A DNA stretch of 64,000 nt from Natronococcus sp. CG52 (GCF_023913515.1 NZ_CP099392.1:62001-126000), one strand, 5' to 3'; positions 51,959-61,295 are shown, counted from the stretch's first letter. Numbers and translations are program-made. Notes: generated by a model from the letters alone, not told the origin.

Positions 51959-52203
51959 CTCCTTCTCGAGGAACCTACTAATTGCTCGCCGCCGCTGCCG
52001 GTCGTCGTTTCGTCACCGACGTCGCGACTTCGAGCGTCGACACGAACCGGCTTCTCACTCGGTACTTGTAACCCCAGTAAGTTCGCTTTGATTTCTCCCT
52101 GCCTCGAGTGACTGCGCTACGCGCCGAAGCTACCTATCGGACAGTTCGTCTACTATCTGGGTTACTCAGAGTGGAACGTCTCGGTGAGGTGTGTTCGTAA
52201 CCT

Positions 52204-52293
52204 ACAATAGGTGCAATAGTTACCTCGCCTAATCCGTCTACCCTATCTATCCAATATATTATCCCTATTGCACCTATTATCCCTATTGCACCT
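52204..52293. repeat. Iterated CTATTGCACCTATT motif upstream of parA
   Basis: ATTATCCCTATTGCACCT occurs twice in perfect tandem (52258-52275 and 52276-52293). The core recurs inverted as AATAGGTGCAATAG at 52206-52219. Such iterons in front of parA genes often act as the centromere or as ParA/partner operator. Confidence 0.6.
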
Positions 52294-52390
52294 TTCGGAG
52301 CTATACCAGCTACTGTAGCTGCCTGCGGTAGAATTATATGCCTCTCGTTGGATGTGTGTACTGTCCGCTGAAACAGACGTTCGTGGTACA

Positions 52391-52402
52391 ATAGGTACCT
52401 AT
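52391..52402. promoter_or_regulatory. 12-bp palindrome in front of parA
   Basis: ATAGGTACCTAT is a perfect palindrome 31-42 nt before the parA ATG and shares the AATAGGT word with the upstream iterons. Position suggests an operator overlapping the promoter. Confidence 0.4.
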
Positions 52403-52432
52403 CGAAATTTGAAGCGGGTGGAGTCACACAAC

Positions 52433-53320
52433 ATGACAACAACAGACGAGCCCCGCGCCGTGAGCGTGGTCATCCTGAAAGGTGGTGTCGGCAAGTCAAC
52501 GACCTCGATGAATCTCGCGCGCCAGCTCGCCGAGCGTGGTCCGACGCTGTTCGCGGACCTGGATCCGAACGGTCACGCGACGAACGGCCTCGGATTCACG
52601 GACGCATACCGGAGTGAGACGAATCTCGGTGACGTCATCCTCGACGGAAACGCGACACCGAAGGACATCATTCGGCAGACCGAGTACGGCTTCGATCTGC
52701 TGCCGTCGTCGAACACGCTCGAGGACGTCGAAAAGGACCTCGCCGGCGCGATGCAGGGATCGGCCCGCGTCAAGTCCAACATCGTCGACCCGCTGCTCGG
52801 CTCCGCGTACGAGTACATGGTCTTCGACTGCCCGGCCTATCCAGGGATGCTCAACAACAACGCCCTGGTCGCGACGGGCAACGTGATGATCCCGATCGAA
52901 CCCGGGTCGAGCGCGATCGGTGGGTACAAGCGAACGATGGAGCGGTTGATCGAACCGGCCCGTGAGTACATCGACGTCGACGTCCTCGCCATCGTACCCA
53001 ACAAACTCGAGGATCGAATCGATCAACGGACCGAAGATCGGGAACTGCTCGAGAACCTGAACACGGCGAGTTACGAGGTGAACCCCGGCCAACCGCTTCC
53101 CGAGGTCGTACCGGCGTTCGCTCGCATTACGGCCGAGGAGTTCGAGCAGATCGACGAGGGTGAAATCAGACCGCCGAAGCCCGGCATTCGGCACCGTGCA
53201 GCGCTCTCTCGGTCGCTCAGCGCAGAACAGCCACTCCAGGACTACGATCCGGAGTGCGATCAGATCGAGTACTACGAGGAACTCGCGGCGATCGTCGCGA
53301 ACGGAGGAGTCGAACGATGA
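52433..53320 (+). CDS. parA: ParA family plasmid partition ATPase
   Basis: A 295 aa ParA/MinD-type ATPase. The deviant Walker A KGGVGKST is at residues 16-23, switch I DLDPNGHATNGLGF near 42-55, and Walker B YMVFDCPAYPGMLNNNAL near 125-142. It would move plasmid DNA bound by a partner. The stop overlaps the next start (ATGA). ATG 52433 is chosen because the ATPase strand begins 10 residues later; a longer reading from 52352 has no family-like sequence. Confidence 0.92.
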   Translation: MTTTDEPRAVSVVILKGGVGKSTTSMNLARQLAERGPTLFADLDPNGHATNGLGFTDAYRSETNLGDVILDGNATPKDIIRQTEYGFDLLPSSNTLEDVEKDLAGAMQGSARVKSNIVDPLLGSAYEYMVFDCPAYPGMLNNNALVATGNVMIPIEPGSSAIGGYKRTMERLIEPAREYIDVDVLAIVPNKLEDRIDQRTEDRELLENLNTASYEVNPGQPLPEVVPAFARITAEEFEQIDEGEIRPPKPGIRHRAALSRSLSAEQPLQDYDPECDQIEYYEELAAIVANGGVER

Positions 53321-53790
53321 GCAATCCGTTCGACGACCTGAAAGCCGAGAGCGGCGAGGACGGAGAGGGTGAGGTAGACGGAGAGGATAGAACGGTCGGG
53401 GTCGAGGCCGAGACCGACGAAGCGGAGCCCAGTTCCAGTTCGGATGCGCTCGAACCCGACGTAACGCAGGAAGCGCCGACCTCGAGCCCGGATTCGAAGT
53501 CGAAATCGGGGGCCGCTGTCGAACAGGAGTCGCGCGAGTCGACGCCGCCGGCGGATTCTGGTCCGGCCTTCGAGTACTCGACGGTGCGTCAGCGCCCGCT
53601 GTACGCCCGTTCCGAAACGTGGGACGATTTCGAAAAAACGCTTCGAACGTCGATCACTCCGACGCTGGCCGAAGAGGATGTCGTCGACGAGGAAACCCGC
53701 GAGATACACGACGCAGTGCTTCGACTCGCAGCCTCCGAACCGGAACGAGTTGCGGAACTGGTGCTCGAGGCTCGCCGTCAGCCGGAGTGA
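53317..53790 (+). CDS. Small acidic ParA partner protein, unknown family
   Basis: A 157 aa protein whose first half is acidic and low-complexity (DDLKAESGEDGEGEVDGEDR, SSSSDALEPD). The last 65 residues look folded and helical: RPLYARSETWDDFEKTLRTSITPTLAEEDVVDEETREIHDAVLRLAASEPERVAELVLEAR. The ATG overlaps the parA stop, so the two are co-translated. By position it should be the DNA-binding or adaptor partner of ParA, although no ParB or ribbon-helix-helix domain is evident. Confidence 0.75.
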   Translation: MSNPFDDLKAESGEDGEGEVDGEDRTVGVEAETDEAEPSSSSDALEPDVTQEAPTSSPDSKSKSGAAVEQESRESTPPADSGPAFEYSTVRQRPLYARSETWDDFEKTLRTSITPTLAEEDVVDEETREIHDAVLRLAASEPERVAELVLEARRQPE

Positions 53791-53880
53791 TTCGACGGGG
53801 CTGCGATAACTCTCGTTACGGCACGCGACTCTTTGTCGTAACCCGAAGGAAATTCGATCGAGCGAACAGTTGGGCAAACT

Positions 53881-53903
53881 GTGCGGTTCGCAGACCGCAC
53901 TTT
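53881..53903 (+). terminator. Hairpin after the parA operon
   Basis: GTGCGGT (53881-53887) and ACCGCAC (53894-53900) form a perfect 7-bp stem with a 6-nt loop, followed by TTT. It lies 91 nt after the partner gene stop. Confidence 0.4.
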
Positions 53904-54089
53904 CACGGACGTTCTCGCTCGCGAACAGCACGACAGAGCCGTACGAAGGAGCCGAGACAGCTATCCGGCTTTTGTGAGAGGGGTGACCGGATCGTTTACG
54001 GAGGAAAGCTCCTGTAAACCGGTATCATATGCCGATTACCATATGCAACAGGGGTGGCCACGTTAGACGTGACTGGGAAACGGGAGCGT

Positions 54090-54828
54090 ATGCACAATCA
54101 ACGCGTCCTCGTGATAGGCGGTGCTGGATTCATCGGTTCAAATCTTCCAAACGAACTGGTAAACGGCAATCAGGTTTACGGTCGACAACTGCTATCTAGG
54201 TACCCCAGAGCGCCTCTCGTCGGCCGGCGAATTCGTCGAATCCAGCGTGCTCGATTCGGATTTTCCATCGGACGTTGACGTTGTCTTCCACATTGCCGCG
54301 CTTTCGTTGTACGCTACGCACGAAGCGAATGTACGGCGGGGCGTGCGGGTCAACGTCGAGGGATTGGCTAACGTCGTCGAGACGGTCCGAAACAGCGACT
54401 GCGATACAGTCGTGTGGGCCATCGACCTCCTCGACTTCCGGGGGTGAGACCGAACCGCCGTCGGAAGAGATGCCCGTGGAGGTGAAGACGGGGACGAAGC
54501 GTCGGAACTCGCACGTGAACGCTACGGTGAGTACGCGAACATCGTTTCACAGTTCGTCGAGGGATCGTGATCGATCTCCGGAACTGTCTGGCGACGGCAC
54601 ACAGACGCGCGACTTCACCCGCGTCACGGATATCGTTCGCGGCTTCGAGATGACCGCGGACTACGGTTTCGGCGGCATCTACAACCTGCCGCGAATTCGA
54701 TTTCGGAAGACGTCTGCGTCGAGGACGCCTGTGCGGACACCTCGAGGATTCGAGAGGCGACGGACTGGGAACCCGAAATCGAGATCCGCGACGGGATACG
54801 ACGGGTTTGTGCGCCGTACATCGACTGA
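54090..54828 (+). pseudogene. Decayed NAD-dependent NDP-sugar epimerase/dehydratase
   Basis: Family motifs appear in order but across changing frames. MHNQRVLVIGGAGFIGSNL (NAD-binding GGAGFIGS) shifts near 54180 to VDNCYLGTPERLSSAGEF and VFHIAALSLYATHEANVRRGVRVNVEG, which runs to VVWA near 54421. A third frame gives STSSTSGGETEPPSEEMPVEV, then ELARERYGEYANIVSQF with a large internal deletion. GDGTQTRDFTRVTDIVRGF and, in a last frame, EATDWEPEIEIRDGIRR follow, ending at TGA 54826-54828. The catalytic YxxxK region is lost. Original role: sugar nucleotide synthesis for surface glycans. Confidence 0.82.
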
Positions 54829-54829
54829 C

Positions 54830-55144
54830 GTTTCCGTTTAACGCCTGGTTTGATTGTTAACCGGTGCAGGAAAATTGGTCGTCGATACGGGTTCTCCACG
54901 AGGAACGATTCGGTATACACACACTAATTGAAATGTTGTAGTATAGGGTATAACGTATTTTACCTGATATAACGGTCGCGTAGGCGATTGGAACGATATT
55001 ATCTCTTTTAGGGGCTACCGTCGTCTGGGTCGGTGTTAGGCCTAAATATGCTGACTCCCACTCAGACTGGGCGCGGACGTTCACGGTAACAGAGCAGCGG
55101 AACTCGGCAGTCGAACCGACAACGGGCGATCTCGGGGAAATACC
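54830..55144. other. Intergenic stretch with a possible membrane-protein remnant
   Basis: Mostly AT-rich non-coding sequence. From 54984 to the TGA at 55146-55148 the plus strand is open and reads as one hydrophobic helix (TILSLLGATVVWVGV) with a hydrophilic tail (YADSHSDWARTFTVTEQ). There is no start codon. Its stop overlaps the glycosyltransferase ATG as ATGA, as for a real upstream operon gene. Confidence 0.35.
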
Positions 55145-56470
55145 ATGAGTGACCAACGCCGGAACGCGTGGAAAACGGAACGCCGACATGAACGCCACGG
55201 CGAGACGGTAGCTGGTGTCGTCATGACGGCAACGGACGAGTCGCTCGAAGAGATCAATCGTATACACCGCGCGAAAGGGCAGGGATACGACGTTCTCGTC
55301 GCGCTCTCGATCGATCGATCTCCAGAACTGGCGAGAGTCGCTCGAACTATCGGTGCACAGGTGGTCGACCTGGATTGCGATATTCGACTCGCCGATGACG
55401 CGCTCCGGGAGTTGCTCGCGTTCGTTGCCGGACAGAAAGGATACTCACAAATCGTATTTCCCGATTACGATGGCACGCTCAGCGAGTCGATCGATTGTAC
55501 CGACGCGATTACCTTGCCGAACGCCACGACGATCGAACAAAACCGATCGGTTGAGGAGTCGTCGGAAGAAATCATCGCCATCCCTGCTTACAACGAAGCA
55601 GGAGAGATCGCAACAGTCGTCGAAGAGGCAAGCGCCTACGCCGACCGTGTACTCGTGATCGACGACGGAAGCGACGACGAAACGGCGTCTCGAGCACGCG
55701 AGGTCGGCGCAACGGTCATCGAACACGATTACAACCAGGGATACGGGGCAGCGATCAAGACGGCATTCGGCGAGGCGGCTCGTCGCGGAGCGACCTCTCT
55801 CGTTACGATCGACGGCGACGGACAGCACGATCCGTCGGATATTCCGGCGTTGCGGGAGGTACTTGAAACCCGTAACGTAGACGTCGTAATCGGTAGTCGG
55901 TTTGTCTATGGAGCGAACACGGACATCTCACTGGTTCGTCGGTTCGGTGTCTGGGCGGTTAACCTCTTGACGAACGTGAGTCTCGGCTACGTTCGACCGC
56001 GCGATCGCATCACGGACACACAGAGCGGATTTCGAGCTTACAGCGGCCGAGCGATCCGTTCGCTCAGTGAGGATCATAACCTCGAGACCCAGATGGGCGC
56101 GAGTACCGATATTCTTTATCACGCACGGAAGTTCGGCTACGATATCGAAGAGGTCGCCACCACTATCTCCTACAATGTGGAGAACCCGAGCAGCCAGAAC
56201 GCGTTTACCCACGGCACGACACTCGTCGCGAACATTGCGAAAACGGCGATGTACCAGCACCCACTTCTTAGCCTCGGTGCACCGGGGTTCGTGAGTGTGC
56301 TGGTCGGACTCTGGTTCGGGATCTTGCTCGTATCGAATTATCTCGAGATGGAGACGACGTGGACGACGGTGCTGCTTTTCGCGGCGGTCTGTAGTTGGTT
56401 CGGTCTTGTTGCCGCTCTCACGGCCGCGCTCATCGTCGTGCTCAAGATACACGGTGATCCGGTAGAATGA
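55145..56470 (+). CDS. Family-2 glycosyltransferase with N-terminal extension and C-terminal membrane helices
   Basis: A 441 aa protein. Residues 1-135 are an extra alpha/beta domain (GETVAGVVMTATDESLEEINRIHRAKGQGYDVLVAL) that looks like a degenerate nucleotide-sugar fold. Residues 138-345 are a GT2 dolichol-phosphate-mannose-synthase-like domain: IAIPAYNEAGEIATVVEEA, VLVIDDGSDDET, NQGYGAAIKTAFGEA, TIDGDGQHDPSDIP (metal-binding DGD) and DTQSGFRAYSG. Two hydrophobic helices end the chain (about 370-435). It should transfer a sugar from a nucleotide donor to a lipid carrier or growing surface glycan. Confidence 0.88.
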   Translation: MSDQRRNAWKTERRHERHGETVAGVVMTATDESLEEINRIHRAKGQGYDVLVALSIDRSPELARVARTIGAQVVDLDCDIRLADDALRELLAFVAGQKGYSQIVFPDYDGTLSESIDCTDAITLPNATTIEQNRSVEESSEEIIAIPAYNEAGEIATVVEEASAYADRVLVIDDGSDDETASRAREVGATVIEHDYNQGYGAAIKTAFGEAARRGATSLVTIDGDGQHDPSDIPALREVLETRNVDVVIGSRFVYGANTDISLVRRFGVWAVNLLTNVSLGYVRPRDRITDTQSGFRAYSGRAIRSLSEDHNLETQMGASTDILYHARKFGYDIEEVATTISYNVENPSSQNAFTHGTTLVANIAKTAMYQHPLLSLGAPGFVSVLVGLWFGILLVSNYLEMETTWTTVLLFAAVCSWFGLVAALTAALIVVLKIHGDPVE

Positions 56471-56612
56471 ATCTCGAGAGACCGCATATCTGGTGCGATC
56501 CGTCCATCGAGTGAATGAACTAACGAAACGACTTCGATAATATCCCTCGGGTAGTGACTACTCGGTAACTCATTCAGTACCGACCATCCCCCGATATTAT
56601 CCCCCGAATTGA

Positions 56613-56640
56613 AAAGGCCCGCTAACAGAGTGGGGCCTTT
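56613..56640. terminator. Bidirectional terminator-like hairpin
   Basis: AAAGGCCC (56613-56620) and GGGCCTTT (56633-56640) form a perfect 8-bp stem with a 12-nt loop, ending in T on both strands, between two convergent glycosyltransferase genes. Confidence 0.6.
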
Positions 56641-56722
56641 ACTTCCCGACGACGGATTCGCCGTGCGCTACACACCTACGCTTCACGTTTCAAATAAGGA
56701 AATTAAATCTGCATAATACGTG

Positions 56723-57628
56723 CTACCGTTGACACTCTTCTATCGTCCAAATTTCTTTCCATCGATCGGGATACTGCTCTTGGAGTCGATAAATATCCTT
56801 CATTTTCACATACGCTACTATCAATTGGTAAAACTCTAAAAATGCAATGAAGAACCCCCGATATCCGTCGAGAGCGGCCTTACTGAGAACAAGCCGGTCC
56901 ATGGCGACTGCGATCCCTCGCACGAAGAACCAACCGAACCCGTTACGCGTTCCGTTTTCTACGGTCTGAAGCGCCTCGAGAGCGCTGTACTGTTGAATTT
57001 TCTCTTCCATCTCGGACGCCCGCTCAAACCGGTAGTGATCGATACGATTTCGAAGCACTCTCGTTTGATCCGCGTAGTCGTTTTTAACCGATAGCCGTTC
57101 CCAAATATATTCCTGTTTGTAATACAACACGCCTTTCCTCGCGAGATACGGTCGCTTGACGTGATACTGATGAGTTCGAGCACCCAGCATGTACTCCTGT
57201 TTTTCCATATAAAATGCGACTACGCCCGGCGTTCCGAACGAATCGATGATCTCGTCTCTGAGCTCGGGAGGAACTTCCTCATCAGCGTCGAGAATGAACA
57301 CCCAGTCGTTCGTGGCACTGGACACTGCCTCCATCTTGATCTGCGCAAAGCTCTGAAACTCCCGTTGATAGACGGTTGCTCCGTACTCTTCGCAGATGTC
57401 TCTTGTCCCATCCTGGCTGTTGCTATCGATGACAATAATCTCGTCTGTCCACTCGTGAACACTTTCTACACATCGCCGAATCGTTTCTGCGTTGTTTTTT
57501 GTCGTAATACAGACGGAGATCGGCAACGGTTCTATATTCTGGAGGGTTGTGAACGACGGAGCCGGTCTCGCTTTCTTTGAGAGTTCATCTGAGAGGTAGT
57601 CTAATACGTATTTATGAGCGTCTTTCAT
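56723..57628 (-). CDS. Family-2 glycosyltransferase, WaaE/KdtX-like
   Basis: A 301 aa protein: PISVCITTKNNAETIRRCVESVHEWTDEIIVIDSNSQDGTRDICEEYGATVYQREFQSFAQIKMEA and DWVFILDADEEVPPELRDEI (metal-binding DAD). The pattern matches glycosyltransferases of the lipopolysaccharide core WaaE/KdtX type, common in Bacteria. The gene is visibly AT-richer than the catabolic cluster and uses more A/T-ending codons, suggesting transfer. The C-terminal 80 residues are hydrophobic and aromatic-rich, probably membrane-associated. Confidence 0.88.
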   Translation of the reverse strand: MKDAHKYVLDYLSDELSKKARPAPSFTTLQNIEPLPISVCITTKNNAETIRRCVESVHEWTDEIIVIDSNSQDGTRDICEEYGATVYQREFQSFAQIKMEAVSSATNDWVFILDADEEVPPELRDEIIDSFGTPGVVAFYMEKQEYMLGARTHQYHVKRPYLARKGVLYYKQEYIWERLSVKNDYADQTRVLRNRIDHYRFERASEMEEKIQQYSALEALQTVENGTRNGFGWFFVRGIAVAMDRLVLSKAALDGYRGFFIAFLEFYQLIVAYVKMKDIYRLQEQYPDRWKEIWTIEECQR

Positions 57629-57967
57629 GGCTCGATTATCTTCAGTGTGGTACTATCTTCCCGAACGGAATTCAGCGGAATGCTCCGGTCGGTACTTTGA
57701 CCGAACAGTTCGATTTTGGATTCTTCGACAAGCCATAGGACCACCTCTCAACTGGAAGGCTAATGAAAGGAGTTTATCATCACATGACCAGTACGAATTA
57801 GAGAAATACGATAGATCGTAGTAAAACGACTTCAGGGCTCCCCGTCGGCTACTGACTGTATAGTAGACGACTGGTGAGTCGTTCGATCGTAGTACCAGAT
57901 AGATTTGTACAATTTTCTGGGTCGCTTATCAACGGTCACGTATCCAGATAACGATCCGAGAAGTGAA
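57629..57967. other. Intergenic, nothing recognisable
   Basis: AT-rich sequence between two minus-strand genes. No repeat, RNA gene or supported reading frame was found; it presumably holds the promoter of the glycosyltransferase at 57628. Confidence 0.4.
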
Positions 57968-58759
57968 CTACGTCAATACTTTTTGCCATCGTCTGTCCCC
58001 GTCAACTAACGATTTGAGCGCCTTGAGATCGTGTGTGCGCATGATCGATATCCGCGGTATCGAAAATGGTTGTCTGAAATTAACAATATCTGAGGCGACG
58101 ACTGTAGTCGCCGTCTCGAATCCCGCTCTAGCCGCAACGGTTGTGAGATTACGGTCGAAGGCGCCAGAAGGGTACGCAAAACTGTGTGGTGGGTCACCGG
58201 TGATCTCTGCGAGGATTCTACGTGACTCGTCGAGTTCTGTCCGGGCCCGCGAATGTGAGACGGTCGTCAAATCGGGGTGAGTCATCGAGTGGGCGCCGAT
58301 TTCCTGGTCTCGCCTCTGAAGGTCGACGACATCATCTCTTGTCATAACGTGCTCACCCTCGAAGTGCTCACCGAGTAATCCCGGTATGATATAATGGGTT
58401 GCGGTCACTTCGTAATCCTCTAGCACCGGAAGCGCGTATTCGACCGTCGACAAGAGCCCATCATCAAAGGTGATAACGGCGGGCCGTGGTGGAAGGGTAC
58501 CGTTTCTCCAGCGCTCTATTGCCTGCGAAACCGAGAGTAAATCGAACGTTTGGGACAGCCATTCGACGTGACGACGAAACTGAGTCGGAGTGACGTCCCA
58601 CGGTCTGGGATCTTCACTGACGCCGTGATACAGTACGATCGGACAGCGTACCCCCGCTGGACGGTACTGGCGTTTCAGACCCGTCCAGCGAAATATACGG
58701 TCGAGTACCCTGCGACCCCCCTCTCGAATAGCGATACGGTGCTCCTCGACTCGTTTCAT
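57968..58759 (-). CDS. Polysaccharide deacetylase (NodB/CE4) family protein
   Basis: A 263 aa CE4-type protein: PIVLYHGVSEDPRPWDVTPTQFRRHVEWL, the catalytic motif VITFDDGLLSTVEYALPVLEDYEV (residues near 95) and the metal-binding GAHSMTHPDLTTVSH (His pair near 155). The SFAYPSGAFD motif is also present. It has no evident signal peptide. It would remove N-acetyl or O-acetyl groups from surface polysaccharide or its precursor. Confidence 0.9.
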   Translation of the reverse strand: MKRVEEHRIAIREGGRRVLDRIFRWTGLKRQYRPAGVRCPIVLYHGVSEDPRPWDVTPTQFRRHVEWLSQTFDLLSVSQAIERWRNGTLPPRPAVITFDDGLLSTVEYALPVLEDYEVTATHYIIPGLLGEHFEGEHVMTRDDVVDLQRRDQEIGAHSMTHPDLTTVSHSRARTELDESRRILAEITGDPPHSFAYPSGAFDRNLTTVAARAGFETATTVVASDIVNFRQPFSIPRISIMRTHDLKALKSLVDGDRRWQKVLT

Positions 58760-59118
58760 CCATCTAGGGTTCTGTCCTACGTCTCTTAGTTAATCGACTC
58801 CATTTGGCACCTCCGGTCGACCGCAATCACTATATAAATTAACAAATATTAACGGCGACCGACGAACGAGGGCCGGAGAGTACGTCGTGACGATACTCAA
58901 CGACTACGTGAAGCCGTAGATTCGAGTGCGCCATCTGATAGCAGTACTCAGTACTGAATTTCGATACTCGACCGAGATCAGCGAGAAGAGCACGAGGAAG
59001 AAGAATTTGGGAATGGAGTGTTGATTTACCTGCTGTATCATATATGTCCGGTTATGAACGGATATCAAGCAGATTAACGAAATAGTGGCAACAGTATCTA
59101 GGGAGCAGTTTCATATCA
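58760..59118. other. Divergent intergenic region, nothing coding
   Basis: AT-rich gap between the minus-strand deacetylase and the plus-strand glycosyltransferase. It includes TATATAAATTAAC near 58830 and ATATATG near 59040 that could serve promoters. No repeat or gene was recognised. Confidence 0.4.
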
Positions 59119-59943
59119 ATGAGTTACTCGGAACCAGCGGTCTCCGTCGTTATCCCGTTCAGTCCAGAATATACGCCGACCGAGATGTTAGCAGACGCAA
59201 AACGATCCGCATCCAATCAGTCAGTTTCGACAGAGATTATCGTGGTGAACGATCGAGAACAGCAGGGTCCCGGAGCAGCCCGAAACATCGGACTCGAGCG
59301 AACGAAAAACCGGTACGTTGCGTTTCTCGACGCGGACGATCTCTGGGCCGAAGACAAGTTGTCGCGCCAGTTAACCCGGATGCAAGCAACCGGCGCAGGA
59401 CTCTGTCTCGACGCCCCCCAGATGACGCGGGACGATTTCGTCTACGAACTCTTCGTCGGCGGACTCAACGAGATTATGTCCTCCGTTGTTATCGACACCG
59501 AACAAGTCGATACGAGGTTCGAAGAACGACTCGATCGGTGGGAAGATCACCTCTTCGCGCTTGAGGCGTCGTCTGCCGGAGTCTGTTTCACGCAGGATAC
59601 GTTTAGAGTGAGATACCACGATACTAGTCTGTCCACGAGAAATAACGATCCGTCTGCTTATCTTCGAAACGGAAAGCTCTATGTTTCTTTCGTCTTCGAG
59701 CGTATCCCTGAAGCGAAACCGTTTCTGTACATATTTTATAAACACATGTACTTTCTTACAGGGTTTTATCATCACCAGCGTGGTGATTACCGCAGGGCGA
59801 TCACGTACTTTTGGCGATCGCTCCAGATCGGGATCTCTCCGTATCCAATAGTCGGGTTGGTCGGAAGTACGATGTTTCTACTGGGGTCAGTCGTATCTAA
59901 CGTACTCAGGGAGCCCATTACGCAGATTCGACACCGTAGGTGA
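59119..59943 (+). CDS. Family-2 glycosyltransferase with hydrophobic C-terminus
   Basis: A 274 aa protein. A short GT2 domain (VSVVIPFSPEYTPTEMLADAKRS, EIIVVNDREQQGPGAARNIGLERTKNRYVAFLDADDLWAEDKL; metal-binding DADD near 74) is followed by helices and a C-terminal hydrophobic region (YPIVGLVGSTMFLLGSVVSNVL). It is shorter than typical GT2 enzymes (300-350 aa), with an abbreviated acceptor domain. Confidence 0.85.
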   Translation: MSYSEPAVSVVIPFSPEYTPTEMLADAKRSASNQSVSTEIIVVNDREQQGPGAARNIGLERTKNRYVAFLDADDLWAEDKLSRQLTRMQATGAGLCLDAPQMTRDDFVYELFVGGLNEIMSSVVIDTEQVDTRFEERLDRWEDHLFALEASSAGVCFTQDTFRVRYHDTSLSTRNNDPSAYLRNGKLYVSFVFERIPEAKPFLYIFYKHMYFLTGFYHHQRGDYRRAITYFWRSLQIGISPYPIVGLVGSTMFLLGSVVSNVLREPITQIRHRR

Positions 59944-60254
59944 TTCAATCCAAGTGAGTTATATGTTCCTTGATTATCTTAGTTCCCTACTATTTGATTG
60001 GCGACTTCGCTTGTTCACTCTTCTCACTTCGTTGATGGAAGGTCCGCTGGCGATCTCGTGGTTACGCTGAGGTGACTAACGGAGAACGACGAGACTGGTG
60101 TCCTCAGTTGAGACCGGTGTTTGATTGATCCAGGAGGGACTGTACTCTTGTTACCAACAATCTTCTACGGAAGAAGTGGGATAGTTATCGAGACCGCGAA
60201 CAGTACGTTTCCGGAGGGCCGGCTGGTCGTATACGAGCGAGTCCCAAGAGACGC
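59944..60254. other. Intergenic region between convergent genes, nothing recognisable
   Basis: No open frame with family-like sequence and no clear hairpin. T-rich stretch just after the glycosyltransferase stop (TTCCTTGATTATCTTAGTTCC) may end its transcript. Confidence 0.4.
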
Positions 60255-61295
60255 CTAGAGACTAATATTCTTCCGAATTGACGGACCAACCCATTTCGTT
60301 GCTCGTTTTGGCAGTCTCTGCCACGCGTTCGAGAGATAATCGTACTTCTCGTCGTCTGGATTCGGCAGAGTAACCGTACCGTTTGGGAAGTAGTGGTAAT
60401 CGTCAAACCAGACCTTCTCACCCCCCCAACTTTTCTTGAAAGAATAAACCCCGGTCCCCTCTCGTGTTCGACCGAGTGAATAGCTCGAGTATCCCTCAAG
60501 AGTGGCCTGCTCGATCGAATTCCACAGGAGTAGGCTCCCTCCCTGGAGATCACGGAACTCGTGATCGGAAACAGAACTCCAGTGGAAACAGGTATCTTCG
60601 GAAAAGAGCACGATCTGCCCGTTGATGAGCGACCCGTTGTATTCGACGAGATCAACGTCGATAGTGTCTCCCAAATCCTCCCACAGCCGCTCAAAAAAGC
60701 CGAACGAGTGCGGCGGCGTTCCGAACTGCTGCATATTGTCCAGATAGAGGTCGTAGTACCGACGTAGATCGTCGACCGACGTCGCTGTACGTACGGTAAG
60801 GTCGTTCTCCCTTGCGGTCCGGATATGTCCTCGACGAGAACTGTCCAGTGCACTCCAAGCACTGTCGGGATCATCGTCTTCGAGCGGGATTTCAAACGTG
60901 ACGAACCGGTGCTTTCGTGTGAATTCGGGCGTAGTAGCAGTATCTAGATCTCGGCCACGGAGACTGACGAACTCCACGCTCAATTCATCCGACATCTCCC
61001 GCACACTTTCGAGCAAGTGGGTCGTCGTCTCCGCTGGCGCCTCAGCGGCCAGTACAATTGATCCGTACTCGCTGTACGGCATCGAGACGAGTTTATCTCC
61101 AAATATTTGACTTTTCATGTAGACGAGTGGAATTACACCGAAGAGTTCGCTACTCTCAGTCGCACCGAGATACGCGGTTTCGTGACCGTAGTGCTCACAT
61201 AACTGGCCCCACTCCCACAGATCGAATACCGGGCCCGAGTGACGGGTAACAAATTGGTTCCACCGATCCGGCTGTTCGATGTGTTCGACCTTCAT
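60255..61295 (-). CDS. FemAB/GNAT-like acyltransferase
   Basis: A 346 aa protein with two GNAT-like halves: FDLWEWGQLCEHYGHETAYLGATESSELFGVIPLVYMKSQIFGDKLVSMPYSEYGSI and, in the second half, GSLINGQIVLFSEDTCFHWSSVSDHEFRDLQGGSLLLWNSIEQA with GVYSFKKSWGG at the end. These match FemAB-related acetyltransferase-like proteins that sit in exopolysaccharide clusters. Start MKVEHIEQPDRW at 61295 is preferred; the frame stays open to 61382 without family-like sequence. Confidence 0.82.
   Translation of the reverse strand: MKVEHIEQPDRWNQFVTRHSGPVFDLWEWGQLCEHYGHETAYLGATESSELFGVIPLVYMKSQIFGDKLVSMPYSEYGSIVLAAEAPAETTTHLLESVREMSDELSVEFVSLRGRDLDTATTPEFTRKHRFVTFEIPLEDDDPDSAWSALDSSRRGHIRTARENDLTVRTATSVDDLRRYYDLYLDNMQQFGTPPHSFGFFERLWEDLGDTIDVDLVEYNGSLINGQIVLFSEDTCFHWSSVSDHEFRDLQGGSLLLWNSIEQATLEGYSSYSLGRTREGTGVYSFKKSWGGEKVWFDDYHYFPNGTVTLPNPDDEKYDYLSNAWQRLPKRATKWVGPSIRKNISL

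Larger units (their letters stand above)
51959..52432. other. Gene-free stretch upstream of parA with short iterated repeats
   Basis: The first 170 nt hold nothing recognisable. From about 52204 the sequence is AT-richer and contains an 18-bp tandem duplication, an inverted copy of its core and a 12-bp palindrome close to the parA start, annotated separately. A partition site or autoregulatory region is likely. Confidence 0.45.
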
